From positions 1 to 64,000 of the forward strand of contig NZ_SMAH01000009.1 of assembly GCF_004342625.1 (NCBI RefSeq): a stretch of 64,000 bases of DNA, read 5' to 3'. Shown here one piece after another: positions 23,662 to 31,827 of the stretch. This DNA is from Tepidimonas ignava. Its GTDB lineage: Bacteria; Pseudomonadota; Gammaproteobacteria; Burkholderiales; Burkholderiaceae_C. The position numbers were made by a program, and so were the translations under genes. The notes beneath the pieces are model-generated. The model had not been told where the DNA came from, ran no database searches, and saw nothing but the letters and a program-made list of their open reading frames with translations. Each line of letters begins with the position of its first letter. Within the stretch, counting starts at the first letter, position 1.

Positions 23662-24453
23662 ATGTTGCGTGTGACCTCTCTCAACCTCAACGGCATCCGC
23701 TCCGCGGTGAGCAAGGGACTGCCGGCATGGGCCGTGGCGGCAGCGCCGGACGTGTTGTGTGTGCAGGAGCTCAAGGCTCAGCCGCCCGACTTGGCCGGCC
23801 GCTTCGAGGTTTTGGGGGATCTGCGGGGGTATTTTCACTGCGCTGCCAAAAAAGGCTACTCGGGCGTGGGCATCTACACCCGGCACGAGCCCAGCGACGT
23901 GGTGGTGGGCATCGGGGTGCCGGAGTTCGACGACGAGGGGCGCTACCTGGAGCTGCGCTTCGACACGCCGCAGCGCAAGCTGAGCGTGGTCAGCGTGTAC
24001 TTCCCCAGCGGCTCGTCGGGCGACGAGCGTCAGGCTGCCAAGTACCGTTTTTTGGACCAGATCGAACCCGTGTTGGCGCAGCTGGCGGCGCGCGGCGAAG
24101 CGTTGGTGTGTGGTGACGTCAACATCGCCCACACCGAGAAGGACTTGAAAAACTGGCGCGGCAACCAGAACAACAGCGGCTTTTTGCCTGAGGAGCGCGC
24201 CTGGATGACGCGCCTGCTGGGCGATGGCCGCTGGGTGGATGTGTACCGCCGCCTGCACCCCGACGCCGAGGGCGAGGGTTACACCTGGTGGAGCAACCGT
24301 GGCCAAGCGTGGGCCAAGAACGTGGGCTGGCGCATCGACTACCACCTAGCCACGCCCGCGCTGGCGGCGCTGGCGCGCCGTGCCGAGGTGTACAAGGCGC
24401 AGCGGTTTTCAGACCACGCGCCGTTGACCATCGAATACGACACCGCGCTGTAG
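23662..24453 (+). CDS. xth: Exodeoxyribonuclease III
   Basis: A 263-residue AP endonuclease/3'-5' exonuclease of base excision repair. Family motifs are in order: SLNLNGIRSAVSKG, CVQELKAQ (catalytic glutamate), GYSGVGIYT, VVSVYFPSG, CGDVNIAHTEKDLKNW (Asp and Asn of the active site), YTWWSNRGQAW, GWRIDYHLAT and the final SDHAPLTIEY with catalytic histidine. Length is normal. No ribosome binding site precedes the ATG; a -10-like TACCAT lies 8 bases upstream. Confidence 0.96.
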   Translation: MLRVTSLNLNGIRSAVSKGLPAWAVAAAPDVLCVQELKAQPPDLAGRFEVLGDLRGYFHCAAKKGYSGVGIYTRHEPSDVVVGIGVPEFDDEGRYLELRFDTPQRKLSVVSVYFPSGSSGDERQAAKYRFLDQIEPVLAQLAARGEALVCGDVNIAHTEKDLKNWRGNQNNSGFLPEERAWMTRLLGDGRWVDVYRRLHPDAEGEGYTWWSNRGQAWAKNVGWRIDYHLATPALAALARRAEVYKAQRFSDHAPLTIEYDTAL

Positions 24454-24480
24454 CGGCGTGCGCGCGCTTGACGCATGCCC

Positions 24481-24486
24481 TACACT
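24481..24486 (+). promoter_or_regulatory. -10 box for the COG0523 GTPase
   Basis: TACACT with 6 bases to the ATG at 24493. No convincing -35 or Shine-Dalgarno is present. Confidence 0.35.
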
Positions 24487-24492
24487 GGTGGC

Positions 24493-25554
24493 ATGGCACT
24501 TATTCCTGCGACCATCCTGACCGGCTTTTTGGGCTCGGGCAAAACCACGCTGCTCAAGCGCGTGCTCACCGAAGCCCATGGGCAGCGCATCGCCGTCATC
24601 GAAAACGAGTTCGGTGCGGAGAACATCGACAACGACATCCTGGTGGCGGACACCGAGGAGCAGATCGTGCAGATGAGCAACGGCTGTGTGTGCTGCACGA
24701 TCCGCGAGGACCTGCGCAGCACGCTGGCGCTGCTGGCGGCCAAGCGGCGCAAGGGGCTGCTGGCGTTCGACCGCGTGATCATCGAGACCACCGGCCTGGC
24801 CGACCCCGGGCCGGTGGCGCAAACGTTCTTCATGGACGACGAGGTGGCCGAGACCTACCTGCTGGACTCGATCATCACGCTGGTGGACGCCAAGCACGCC
24901 CAGCAGCAGCTGGACCAGCGGCAGGAAGCGCGCCGCCAGGTGGGTTTTGCCGACCAGATCTTCATCAGCAAAGCCGATTTGGTGTCGTCCGAGGAGCTGG
25001 ACGCGCTGGTGCACCGCCTCAAGCCCATGAACCCGCGCGCCCCTATCGAGACGGTGCACTTCGGCCACGTGCCGCTGAGCAAGGTGCTGGACCTGCGCGG
25101 CTTCAACCTCAACGCCAAGCTGGACATCGACCCGGATTTTTTGCGCGCCGACGAGCACGACCACAGCCACTGCGACCATGACCATGGCCACTGCGAGCAC
25201 GACCATGGTCACGGCCACCATCACCACCACGGCCACGCCAAGCACCACCACCACGACGACGACGTCAAAAGCTTCGTGTGGAAGAGCGAACGCGCGTTCG
25301 ACCCGCGCAAGCTGGAGGATTTTTTGGGCGCGGTGGTGCAGGTCTGGGGGCCCAAGCTGTTGCGCTACAAGGGCGTGCTGCACATGGCCGGCACCGACCG
25401 CAAGGTCATTTTCCAGGGGGTGCACCAGTTGATGGGCAGCGACCTGGGGCCGGTGTGGAAGCCGGGCGAAAAGCGCGAGAGCAAGATGGTGTTCATCGGC
25501 ATCGACCTGCCGCGCGACATCCTGGAGCAGGGGCTGCAGCAGTCGCTGGTGTGA
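24493..25554 (+). CDS. CobW/COG0523 family GTPase with His-rich linker
   Basis: A 353-residue G3E GTPase. The P-loop is GFLGSGKTT (residues 11-19), the COG0523 metal motif CxCC is C65-V-C67-C68 (NGCVCCT), and the G domain continues with ETTGLADPGPV and the base-specificity segment ISKADL. Between about residues 218 and 255 there is a His/Asp/Cys-rich linker with over 20 histidines, then the C-terminal CobW domain. Such proteins deliver zinc or cobalt to client proteins. It lies directly upstream of dksA, a suggestive neighbour because DksA is normally a zinc protein. A zinc-chaperone (ZigA/YeiR-like) role is inference. Confidence 0.9.
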   Translation: MALIPATILTGFLGSGKTTLLKRVLTEAHGQRIAVIENEFGAENIDNDILVADTEEQIVQMSNGCVCCTIREDLRSTLALLAAKRRKGLLAFDRVIIETTGLADPGPVAQTFFMDDEVAETYLLDSIITLVDAKHAQQQLDQRQEARRQVGFADQIFISKADLVSSEELDALVHRLKPMNPRAPIETVHFGHVPLSKVLDLRGFNLNAKLDIDPDFLRADEHDHSHCDHDHGHCEHDHGHGHHHHHGHAKHHHHDDDVKSFVWKSERAFDPRKLEDFLGAVVQVWGPKLLRYKGVLHMAGTDRKVIFQGVHQLMGSDLGPVWKPGEKRESKMVFIGIDLPRDILEQGLQQSLV

Positions 25555-25583
25555 CGCTTGCGCGCACGGCGCGCCGCTGCGCT

Positions 25584-25589
25584 TACAAT
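25584..25589 (+). promoter_or_regulatory. -10 box for dksA
   Basis: TACAAT (within CTTACAATCGG), 94 bases before the dksA start; TSS expected near 25597. No -35 at correct spacing is obvious. Confidence 0.45.
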
Positions 25590-25629
25590 CGGCGCCCATT
25601 CGAGCCGGGCGGGCGTTTGGCGGCAGGGA

Positions 25630-25643
25630 GGCCGCCGGCGGCC
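25630..25643 (+). repeat. 14-bp perfect palindrome in the dksA leader
   Basis: GGCCGCCGGCGGCC followed by TTTC, about 40 bases before the start codon. It could be a protein-binding site or a short hairpin affecting dksA expression; no evidence separates these. Confidence 0.4.
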
Positions 25644-25682
25644 TTTCAATGACCAGCCCGGCCCCAGCAGAGGAGATGCATC

Positions 25683-26390
25683 GTGGTGAGCCAACGCAAG
25701 TCGTCCTCCAAGGCCGCCCAGCCGGCCGCCGCAGCCGCGGCGACCGAACCGGCCGCGCCGCCCCGCGCCGCGCGCAAGCCCTCGGCGGCCGCCACCCGGC
25801 GCGCGCAGCAAGCCGCGATGCATGCCCAAACCACCGAGGCCGTGGCCCCCACGCACGATCCGCGTGCCGCCAAGGCCAGTTACACCGCTCAACCTGCCAT
25901 GACCGCCACCATCGCCCCGTCTGCCTCTGTTTTGGTCAAGGACCCCAAGCGCGCCGACAACTGGAAAAAGCTTCCCGTCGAGCAGCTCACCGACGCCGAC
26001 ATCCTGGCCATGCCGGACGAGGAGTACATGAACGACGTGCAGCTGGCGTACTTCCGCCGCAAGCTGCAGCAGCTCAAGCACGACATCCTGCTCAACGCCG
26101 GCGAGACCACCGAGCACCTGCGCGAGGACACCGTGGTGGTGCCCGACCCGGCCGACCGGGCCACGATCGAAGAGGAGCATGCGCTGGAGCTGCGCACGCG
26201 TGACCGCGAGCGCAAGCTGCTCAAAAAGATCGAGCAGGCGTTGGCCCGCATCGACAGCGGCGAGTACGGCTACTGCGAAGAAACCGGCGAGCCCATCGGG
26301 GTGGGCCGTCTGTTGGCGCGCCCCACGGCCAGCCTGTCGATCGAGGCGCAGCAGCGCCGCGAGCTCAAGCAAAAACTGTTTGGGGACTGA
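25683..26390 (+). CDS. dksA: RNA polymerase-binding transcription factor DksA
   Basis: DksA binds the secondary channel of RNA polymerase and works with ppGpp in the stringent response. The 235-residue product has an Ala/Pro/Thr-rich extension of about 75 residues, then the DksA core: LPVEQLTDADILAMPDEEYM, a coiled coil with the tip DPADRATIEEEHALELRTRDRE (the two key aspartates are not clearly aligned by eye), and the zinc-finger region. That region reads YGYCEETGEPIGVGRL and ASLSIEAQQRREL, so only one of four cysteines remains. GTG 25683 follows AGGAGA at a 6-base spacing. Confidence 0.92.
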   Translation: MVSQRKSSSKAAQPAAAAAATEPAAPPRAARKPSAAATRRAQQAAMHAQTTEAVAPTHDPRAAKASYTAQPAMTATIAPSASVLVKDPKRADNWKKLPVEQLTDADILAMPDEEYMNDVQLAYFRRKLQQLKHDILLNAGETTEHLREDTVVVPDPADRATIEEEHALELRTRDRERKLLKKIEQALARIDSGEYGYCEETGEPIGVGRLLARPTASLSIEAQQRRELKQKLFGD

Positions 26391-26420
26391 CGGTCCACGC
26401 CGCGCGGCCCCCGGGTGGGC

Positions 26421-28031
26421 ATGGAACCGAAGGTTGCCGGTGCTGACGCCCCACCACGCGGTTGGGCGGTGTTGACGCGCTGGTGGCGGCGCTGGCGCGA
26501 CAGCGCGCGCCAGGTGCGTGGTTTGCAGCAGGAGCGTGCCGCGCTGCAAGCGGCCCTGCAGCGCCGCCGCCGTCACGACGAGGTGCGCCGCGCCGAACTG
26601 CAGGAGCTGCGGGCGTTGCTGCGCCGGCAGCGCGGTGAGGCGGCGCCCGCGGTCCCCGCACCGCCACGCGGCGACACCGCGCAGCCCAGCGCCTGGCCGC
26701 TGCCCGCCACGCCGCGCAGCGGCACGATGGAGCAAATCGCCCGCATCGAAGCGCACATGGCGCAGCACTGGGCTGGGCCGGCCGTGGCGCCGAACGACGC
26801 CGTACCCACCCCCGCGCCCGCCGTGCCCGAGGCCCGCCAGGGCGGGCCAGGTGCGGCCGCGGCACCGCGGCTGGCCATCGACATCGTGCACCCCGACCCG
26901 CGCGGCGCCATGGCGATGCAGGCCTGGCTGGGGCACCCGGCGCTGACCGAGCTGGCGGTGGCGTTTGCCAACGGGCGCTTCGAGGTGGTGCAGCGCGGGC
27001 TGCACGCCATGCAGCAGCGCAGCGATGACGCGCTGTTGGCCTGCGTGGCGGGGCGGCTGAAGCTGGACCTGCTGTGGGCGCTGAGCGACCGGGAGGGCTA
27101 CGAGGCCTGGGCCGCGCAATGGGCCCAGCGCTGCGGCCAGCCCGTGCTGCCGTGGCCGGTGCAGGTCGCCGCGACGGCGGCCACGCCGGGGCCGCGGCGG
27201 GTGTGGCGCTGCCCGGCGCACCTGGGTGTCGCCGAGCTGCAGATGTGGACGACGCAGGGCGAGCCCGACGGGCTGGACTGGTGCGCGCTTGAAACCATCG
27301 ACGCCGAAGCGGCGGCCGCGCTGCTGGAGCGCTGGCAGCGCTGGGCCGATGAGGCGCGCGTGCTGACGATGGCCGGCACCGGCGTGCTGCTGCGCCGGCT
27401 CAAGGAGGCCACGCCCTCGGGCCGCGCGGACGTGGAGCCGCTGTGGTGGCGGCTGCGGCTGGCGGCGCTGCGGCTGCTGGATCGGCGTGCCTCGTACGAC
27501 CTAGTGGCGCTGGATGCGTACGCCACCGCAGGGTTGGTGCTGCCATCGTGGCAGCCGCCGCGCGCCCTGGTGGTGGAGGTGCAGGCGCTGCCCGAGCCGG
27601 CGCTGGCGGCGGCACCGGCTGCGGTCGAGCCGGTGCCGGTGGAGGCTGCCGATGAGCACGATTTTCCGGCCGTGGCCACGGCGCTGGCGGATTGGGCGCC
27701 CTCCCAGCCTGCGGCGGCCGCGCCCGCTGCGCCTGCGAGCGTGACGCTGGACGGCGTGCTGTGCGGCGACGTGGGGCCGGTGCTGGCGCGGCTGGACGAC
27801 GCCCTGTTGCGGCACGAGGCGGCCGCCGGCGACACCGTGCCGCTGCTGCACATCGACGCGCAAGGGCTGCGGCGGCTGGACTTTGCCGCCGCGGGCGCGT
27901 TGCTGCAATGGCTGCTGGCGGCGCGCGCGCGGGGCGTGCGCACCGAGTGGCATGGTGTGGCGCCGCTGGTCGGCTTGCTGCTGCACACGGTGGGCATCGA
28001 CCAGGTGGCCGAGGTGCGGCTGCGACAATAG
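26421..28031 (+). CDS. STAS-domain protein of unknown function
   Basis: A 536-residue protein with no signal peptide. Residues about 25-75 are basic and helical ([21 protein letters not shown]), likely coiled coil. An Ala/Pro-rich linker follows, then a central helical domain ([40 protein letters not shown]). The C-terminal 100 residues look like a STAS domain ([43 protein letters not shown]). STAS domains act in anti-anti-sigma or partner-switch signalling or in transporter regulation. A similar gene sits between dksA and hslV in related Burkholderiales; its job is unknown. A GTG at 26415 is an alternative start. Confidence 0.75.
   Translation: MEPKVAGADAPPRGWAVLTRWWRRWRDSARQVRGLQQERAALQAALQRRRRHDEVRRAELQELRALLRRQRGEAAPAVPAPPRGDTAQPSAWPLPATPRSGTMEQIARIEAHMAQHWAGPAVAPNDAVPTPAPAVPEARQGGPGAAAAPRLAIDIVHPDPRGAMAMQAWLGHPALTELAVAFANGRFEVVQRGLHAMQQRSDDALLACVAGRLKLDLLWALSDREGYEAWAAQWAQRCGQPVLPWPVQVAATAATPGPRRVWRCPAHLGVAELQMWTTQGEPDGLDWCALETIDAEAAAALLERWQRWADEARVLTMAGTGVLLRRLKEATPSGRADVEPLWWRLRLAALRLLDRRASYDLVALDAYATAGLVLPSWQPPRALVVEVQALPEPALAAAPAAVEPVPVEAADEHDFPAVATALADWAPSQPAAAAPAAPASVTLDGVLCGDVGPVLARLDDALLRHEAAAGDTVPLLHIDAQGLRRLDFAAAGALLQWLLAARARGVRTEWHGVAPLVGLLLHTVGIDQVAEVRLRQ
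28024..28029 (+). promoter_or_regulatory. -10 box for hslVU
   Basis: GACAAT overlaps the end of the STAS gene, with 7 bases to the hslV ATG and no Shine-Dalgarno. Member of the leaderless-type set; -35 weak. Confidence 0.4.
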
Positions 28032-28036
28032 CGGCC

Positions 28037-28615
28037 ATGCAAGACCACGACACCACCCGCGCCGTGTTTCACGGCACCACGATCGTTTGCGTGCGCCGCC
28101 CCGACCCGAGCGACCCCAGCCGCCAGCAGGTGGCCATGGGCGGCGACGGCCAGGTGACGCTGGGCCACATCGTTGTCAAGGCCAGCGCGCGCAAGGTGCG
28201 CCGCCTGTACCGCGACCAGGTGCTGGCGGGCTTTGCCGGCGCCACCGCGGATGCCTTCACGTTGTTCGAGCGCTTCGAGGCCAAGCTGGACAAGCACCAG
28301 GGCCACCTGGTGCGCGCGGCGGTGGAGCTGACCAAGGACTGGCGCACCGACCGTGTGCTGCGCCGGCTGGAGGCGATGCTGGCGGTGGCCGACCGCAGCA
28401 CGAGCTTGGTGATCACCGGCAACGGCGACGTGCTGGAGCCTGAGCACGGGATTGTCGCCATCGGATCCGGCGGGGCGTACGCGCAGGCGGCGGCCAAGGC
28501 GCTGCTGGACCACACGGCGCTGAGTGCCGAAGCCGTGGTGCGCGAGGCGCTGCGCATCGCCGGTGACCTGTGCATTTACACCAACCACAACCACACCGTG
28601 GAGGTGCTCGCATGA
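28037..28615 (+). CDS. hslV: ATP-dependent protease proteolytic subunit HslV
   Basis: HslV is the Ntn-hydrolase peptidase that pairs with HslU to degrade misfolded and regulatory proteins. The catalytic threonine is the first T of GTTIVCVRR, so a propeptide of about 13 residues ([13 protein letters not shown]) must be removed, longer than the single Met in E. coli. After VCVRR there is an inserted stretch [10 protein letters not shown] before [12 protein letters not shown]. The core ([66 protein letters not shown]) is intact. 192 residues. It overlaps hslU by ATGA. Confidence 0.95.
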   Translation: MQDHDTTRAVFHGTTIVCVRRPDPSDPSRQQVAMGGDGQVTLGHIVVKASARKVRRLYRDQVLAGFAGATADAFTLFERFEAKLDKHQGHLVRAAVELTKDWRTDRVLRRLEAMLAVADRSTSLVITGNGDVLEPEHGIVAIGSGGAYAQAAAKALLDHTALSAEAVVREALRIAGDLCIYTNHNHTVEVLA

Positions 28616-29931
28616 GCGCGGCCATGACCCCGCAGGAAATCGTCTCCGAGCTCGACGCGCACATCATCGGCCAGCACGCGGCCAAGCGGGCGGTGGCCAT
28701 CGCGCTGCGCAACCGCTGGCGCCGCCAGCAGGTCGACGCCAAGCTGCGCCCCGAGATCACGCCCAAAAACATCCTGATGATCGGGCCCACCGGTGTGGGC
28801 AAGACCGAGATCGCGCGTCGTCTGGCCAAGCTGGCCAACGCGCCCTTCATCAAGGTCGAGGCGACCAAATTCACCGAAGTCGGCTACGTCGGCAAGGACG
28901 TCGACAGCATCATCCGTGACTTGGCGGATGTGGCCGTGAAGCAAACGCGCGAGGCGGCGATGGCGCGGGTGCGCACGCGCGCCGAGGACGCGGCCGAGGA
29001 CCGCATCCTCGACGCGCTGCTGCCGCCGCCACGCGACGGCGATGTTGACCGCGATTCGCACGCGCGGCAGGTGTTTCGCAAAAAGCTGCGCGAGGGCCAG
29101 CTCGACGACAAGGAGGTCGAGCTGGAGCTGGCCGCGCCGCAGCCGCAGCTGGAGGTGATGACCCCCGCGGGCATGGAGGAGATGGCCGAGCAGCTCAAGG
29201 GCCTGTTTGGGCAGTTGAACCTGGGGCGGCGCAAGCTGCGCAAGCTGCGCATCGCCGAAGCGCGCCGCCTGCTCGTCGAGGAGGAAGCCGCCAAGCTGCT
29301 CAACGAAGACGAGGTGCGCGCCGAGGCCATCCACAACCTGGAGCAAAACGGCATCGTCTTCATCGACGAAATCGACAAAGTGGCGACGCGCCACGAGGTC
29401 GGCGGCGCCGACGTGTCGCGCCAGGGCGTGCAGCGCGACCTGCTGCCGCTGGTGGAGGGCACAACGGTGTCGACCAAATACGGGCCGGTCAAGACCGACC
29501 ACATCCTGTTCATCGCCAGCGGGGCGTTCCACCTGAGCAAGCCCAGCGACCTGATCCCGGAGCTGCAAGGGCGTTTTCCGATTCGGGTGGAGCTGCAGCC
29601 GCTGTCGGTGCAGGACTTCGAGGCCATCCTGACCCAGACCCACGCCAGCTTGGTGCGCCAGTACCAGGCGTTGCTGGCCACCGAGGGGGTGACGCTCACC
29701 TTCACCGACGACGGCATCCGCCGCATCGCCGCGGTGGCGTGGGAGGTCAACGAGCGCACCGAAAACATCGGCGCGCGTCGCCTGGCCACCGTGATGGAGC
29801 ACCTGCTCGATGAGGTCAGCTTCGACGCCGCGCGTCTGAGCGGCCAGACCGTGACCATCGACGCCGCCTACGTGGACGCCCGCCTGGGCGAGCTGGCGCG
29901 CAACGAGGATCTGTCGCGCTTCATCCTGTAA
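28612..29931 (+). CDS. hslU: ATP-dependent protease ATPase subunit HslU
   Basis: HslU (439 residues) is the AAA+ unfoldase ring of the HslVU protease. The N-terminus [28 protein letters not shown] is followed by Walker A GPTGVGKT (58-65), the pore loop GYVG, the intermediate I-domain (about 110-230), Walker B IVFIDEID, and a sensor 2 region [16 protein letters not shown]. The C-terminal tail LSRFIL that inserts into HslV is present. ATG 28612 overlaps the hslV stop. Confidence 0.97.
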   Translation: MSAAMTPQEIVSELDAHIIGQHAAKRAVAIALRNRWRRQQVDAKLRPEITPKNILMIGPTGVGKTEIARRLAKLANAPFIKVEATKFTEVGYVGKDVDSIIRDLADVAVKQTREAAMARVRTRAEDAAEDRILDALLPPPRDGDVDRDSHARQVFRKKLREGQLDDKEVELELAAPQPQLEVMTPAGMEEMAEQLKGLFGQLNLGRRKLRKLRIAEARRLLVEEEAAKLLNEDEVRAEAIHNLEQNGIVFIDEIDKVATRHEVGGADVSRQGVQRDLLPLVEGTTVSTKYGPVKTDHILFIASGAFHLSKPSDLIPELQGRFPIRVELQPLSVQDFEAILTQTHASLVRQYQALLATEGVTLTFTDDGIRRIAAVAWEVNERTENIGARRLATVMEHLLDEVSFDAARLSGQTVTIDAAYVDARLGELARNEDLSRFIL

Positions 29932-30069
29932 GCGAGCGCGCCAGAACTTCAAGCGGTGTGTTGCATGCCGCTTGTAAGTGCTTGATGATTGGACGGTTTT
30001 GGAGGGCCGGTTTGCGCTGCAAATCGGCCCTAAGTCGTTGATTTCAGGGTGAAAAATCGTTGTTTGGGC
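29932..30069 (+). other. hslU-mraZ spacer with hairpin
   Basis: No gene. CAAGCGG (29950-29956) pairs with CCGCTTG (29968-29974), and two further G-U and two Watson-Crick pairs can extend the stem to an apical TTG. There is no T-run, so it is at best a weak terminator of hslVU. Base composition here is clearly lower in GC than the coding DNA. Confidence 0.4.
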
Positions 30070-30099
30070 TTGTCGCGGCGGCCCATTTGGTGCTACAGT
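30070..30099 (+). promoter_or_regulatory. Promoter of the dcw cluster (mraZ promoter)
   Basis: TTGTCG (30070-30075), 18-bp spacer, then an extended -10 TGCTACAGT whose hexamer TACAGT is 30094-30099. TSS is expected near 30106. The first MraZ repeat overlaps the -10, consistent with autorepression. Confidence 0.6.
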
Positions 30100-30147
30100 G
30101 GGAGGAAGTGCAAAAAAGTGGTGCAAAGTGGAGCCCAGTGCGGGTCT
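30098..30147 (+). promoter_or_regulatory. MraZ operator: five 10-bp repeats
   Basis: GTG recurs exactly every 10 bases at 30098, 30108, 30118, 30128 and 30138, with the boxes reading GTGGGA, GTGCAA, GTGGTG, GTGGAG and GTGCGG. MraZ is known to bind direct repeats of TGGGN separated by 5 bases upstream of its own gene. The array begins on the -10 box and ends 5 bases before the mraZ start. Confidence 0.7.
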
Positions 30148-30152
30148 GAGCC

Positions 30153-30581
30153 GTGTTTCAAGGTGCGTCATCCCTCGTTGTCGATGCCAAGGGTCGGCTG
30201 TCGGTGCCGACCCGGCATCGCGACGTGCTGCTGGCCACCGCCGCCGGGCAGCTGACGATCACCAAGCACCCGCACGGCTGCCTGATGATCTTTCCTCGCC
30301 CGGAGTGGGAGGCGTTTCGCCAGCGCATCGCGCAGCTGCCGATGTCGGCGCAGTGGTGGAAGCGCATCTTTCTGGGCAACGCCCAGGATGTCGAGATGGA
30401 CGCGCAGGGGCGGGTGCTGATCGCGCCCGAGCTGCGCAACGCCGCCGGCATCACCAAAGAGGCGATGCTGCTGGGCATGGGCAACCACTTCGAGCTGTGG
30501 GATGCCGCGACCTACGCCGCGCAGGAGGCCGAGGCCATGCGCGGCGAGATGCCCGACGCCTTCAAGGACTTTTCGTTCTGA
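30153..30581 (+). CDS. mraZ: Transcriptional regulator MraZ
   Basis: MraZ (142 residues) is a ring-forming AbrB/SpoVT-fold DNA-binding protein that autoregulates the division and cell wall cluster. Two tandem MraZ repeats are seen: [20 protein letters not shown] (residues 5-24) and [20 protein letters not shown] (about 76-95). It starts with GTG and no clear ribosome binding site, only 5 bases after its operator array. First gene of the dcw cluster. Confidence 0.95.
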   Translation: MFQGASSLVVDAKGRLSVPTRHRDVLLATAAGQLTITKHPHGCLMIFPRPEWEAFRQRIAQLPMSAQWWKRIFLGNAQDVEMDAQGRVLIAPELRNAAGITKEAMLLGMGNHFELWDAATYAAQEAEAMRGEMPDAFKDFSF

Positions 30582-30598
30582 CGGAGGCGACGGTGACG

Positions 30599-31540
30599 AT
30601 GCAGCCCCTCCATCGCACCGTCCTGTTGAACGAAGCGGTCCAGGCCCTTCAGATCCAACCGGACGGTCACTACATCGACGGCACCTTTGGCCGCGGTGGG
30701 CACAGCCGCGCCATCCTGCAGCGGCTGTCGCCGCGCGGGCGGCTGACGGTGTTCGACAAAGACCCCGAGGCGATCGCGGTGGCGCAGGCGCTGGCCGCGG
30801 CGGATGCGCGCGTGACGGTGCGCCACGAGGGGTTCGCGGGGCTGGCCACACTGCCCGCGGCCAGCGTGGACGGGGTGTTGCTGGATTTGGGTGTGAGCTC
30901 GCCGCAGCTGGACGATGCGGCGCGGGGGTTTTCCTTCCGCCACGACGGGCCGCTGGACATGCGCATGGACCCCACGCGCGGCCTCAGCGCCGCCCAGTGG
31001 CTGGCCACGGCCTCGGTGGCCGAGATGACGGAGGTGATTCGTGAATACGGCGAAGAGCGGTTTGCTGCACCGATTGCAAAGGCGATTGATCGTCGCCGAC
31101 AGGAACGGGGGCCTGTTCGAACCACCGCCGAGCTGGCCGAAATCGTGGCTGGTGCGGTCAAAACCCGCGAGCCGGGCAAGGACCCTGCAACGCGCACATT
31201 TCAGGCTATTCGGATTCACATCAACGCCGAGCTTGAGGAGCTGCAACAAGCGCTCGACGCCAGCCTGAGCGTGCTGCGTGCCGGCGGTCGGCTGGTGGTG
31301 ATCAGCTTTCACTCGCTGGAAGACCGCATGGTCAAGCGCTTCATGCAGCGCCACAGCCGCCCCGAGGTTGACCGGCGCGCGCCGATGGTCGAGCCCGCCG
31401 CGCCGCTGCTGGCCGAGGTGCGGCGCGTGATGCCGTCGGCCGCCGAGGTGCAGGACAACCCGCGCGCGCGCAGCGCCGTGATGCGCAGCGCCACCCGCAC
31501 GGCGGCGCCGCGGCCGGCGGCAGGAGGGCGGCGGGCATGA
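30599..31540 (+). CDS. rsmH: 16S rRNA m4C1402 methyltransferase RsmH
   Basis: RsmH (313 residues; MraW) N4-methylates C1402 of 16S rRNA. Motifs: [29 protein letters not shown] (SAM site), [28 protein letters not shown] and [13 protein letters not shown]. The start is ATG 30599 or GTG 30593; the GGAGG at 30583-30587 is better spaced for the GTG, differing by two codons only. Codons between about 31,040 and 31,250 are clearly less GC-rich than in the neighbours. It overlaps ftsL by ATGA. Confidence 0.96.
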   Translation: MQPLHRTVLLNEAVQALQIQPDGHYIDGTFGRGGHSRAILQRLSPRGRLTVFDKDPEAIAVAQALAAADARVTVRHEGFAGLATLPAASVDGVLLDLGVSSPQLDDAARGFSFRHDGPLDMRMDPTRGLSAAQWLATASVAEMTEVIREYGEERFAAPIAKAIDRRRQERGPVRTTAELAEIVAGAVKTREPGKDPATRTFQAIRIHINAELEELQQALDASLSVLRAGGRLVVISFHSLEDRMVKRFMQRHSRPEVDRRAPMVEPAAPLLAEVRRVMPSAAEVQDNPRARSAVMRSATRTAAPRPAAGGRRA

Positions 31541-31827
31541 CGCGCCTGAACCTGTTGCTGTTGGTGGCGCTGCTGGTCAGCAGCTTTCACCTGGTGGAGT
31601 TGCAGCACCAGTCGCGCCGGCTGTACGTGGCGCTGGAGCGCGCCCGTGCCGAAGGGGCGCGGTTGCAGGCCGACCACGAGCGGCTGGTGGTCGAGCAGCG
31701 CGCCCTGGCAGCGCCCGCGCGCGTGCAACAGTTGGCGCGCCAGCGCCTGCAAATGCATCCGGCCCACCCCGGCATCACCGAGTACGTGGCGCTGCCGGCC
31801 GACGCCGGCGTCGGGGGGGCGCCATGA
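31537..31827 (+). CDS. ftsL: Cell division protein FtsL
   Basis: FtsL (96 residues) is a bitopic divisome protein that with FtsB and FtsQ activates FtsWI. One membrane segment ([19 protein letters not shown], residues 4-22) precedes a periplasmic coiled coil ([20 protein letters not shown]). The assignment rests on topology, size and position between rsmH and ftsI. ATGA overlaps at both ends. Confidence 0.92.
   Translation: MTRLNLLLLVALLVSSFHLVELQHQSRRLYVALERARAEGARLQADHERLVVEQRALAAPARVQQLARQRLQMHPAHPGITEYVALPADAGVGGAP

Noticed and set aside
25160-25262. Tandem repeat of CAC/CAT units
   Set aside because: This is the coding sequence of the His-rich linker of the COG0523 GTPase and not a separate repeat.
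29950-29974. Intrinsic terminator after hslU
   Set aside because: The stem exists but no T-run follows; reported only as a hairpin.
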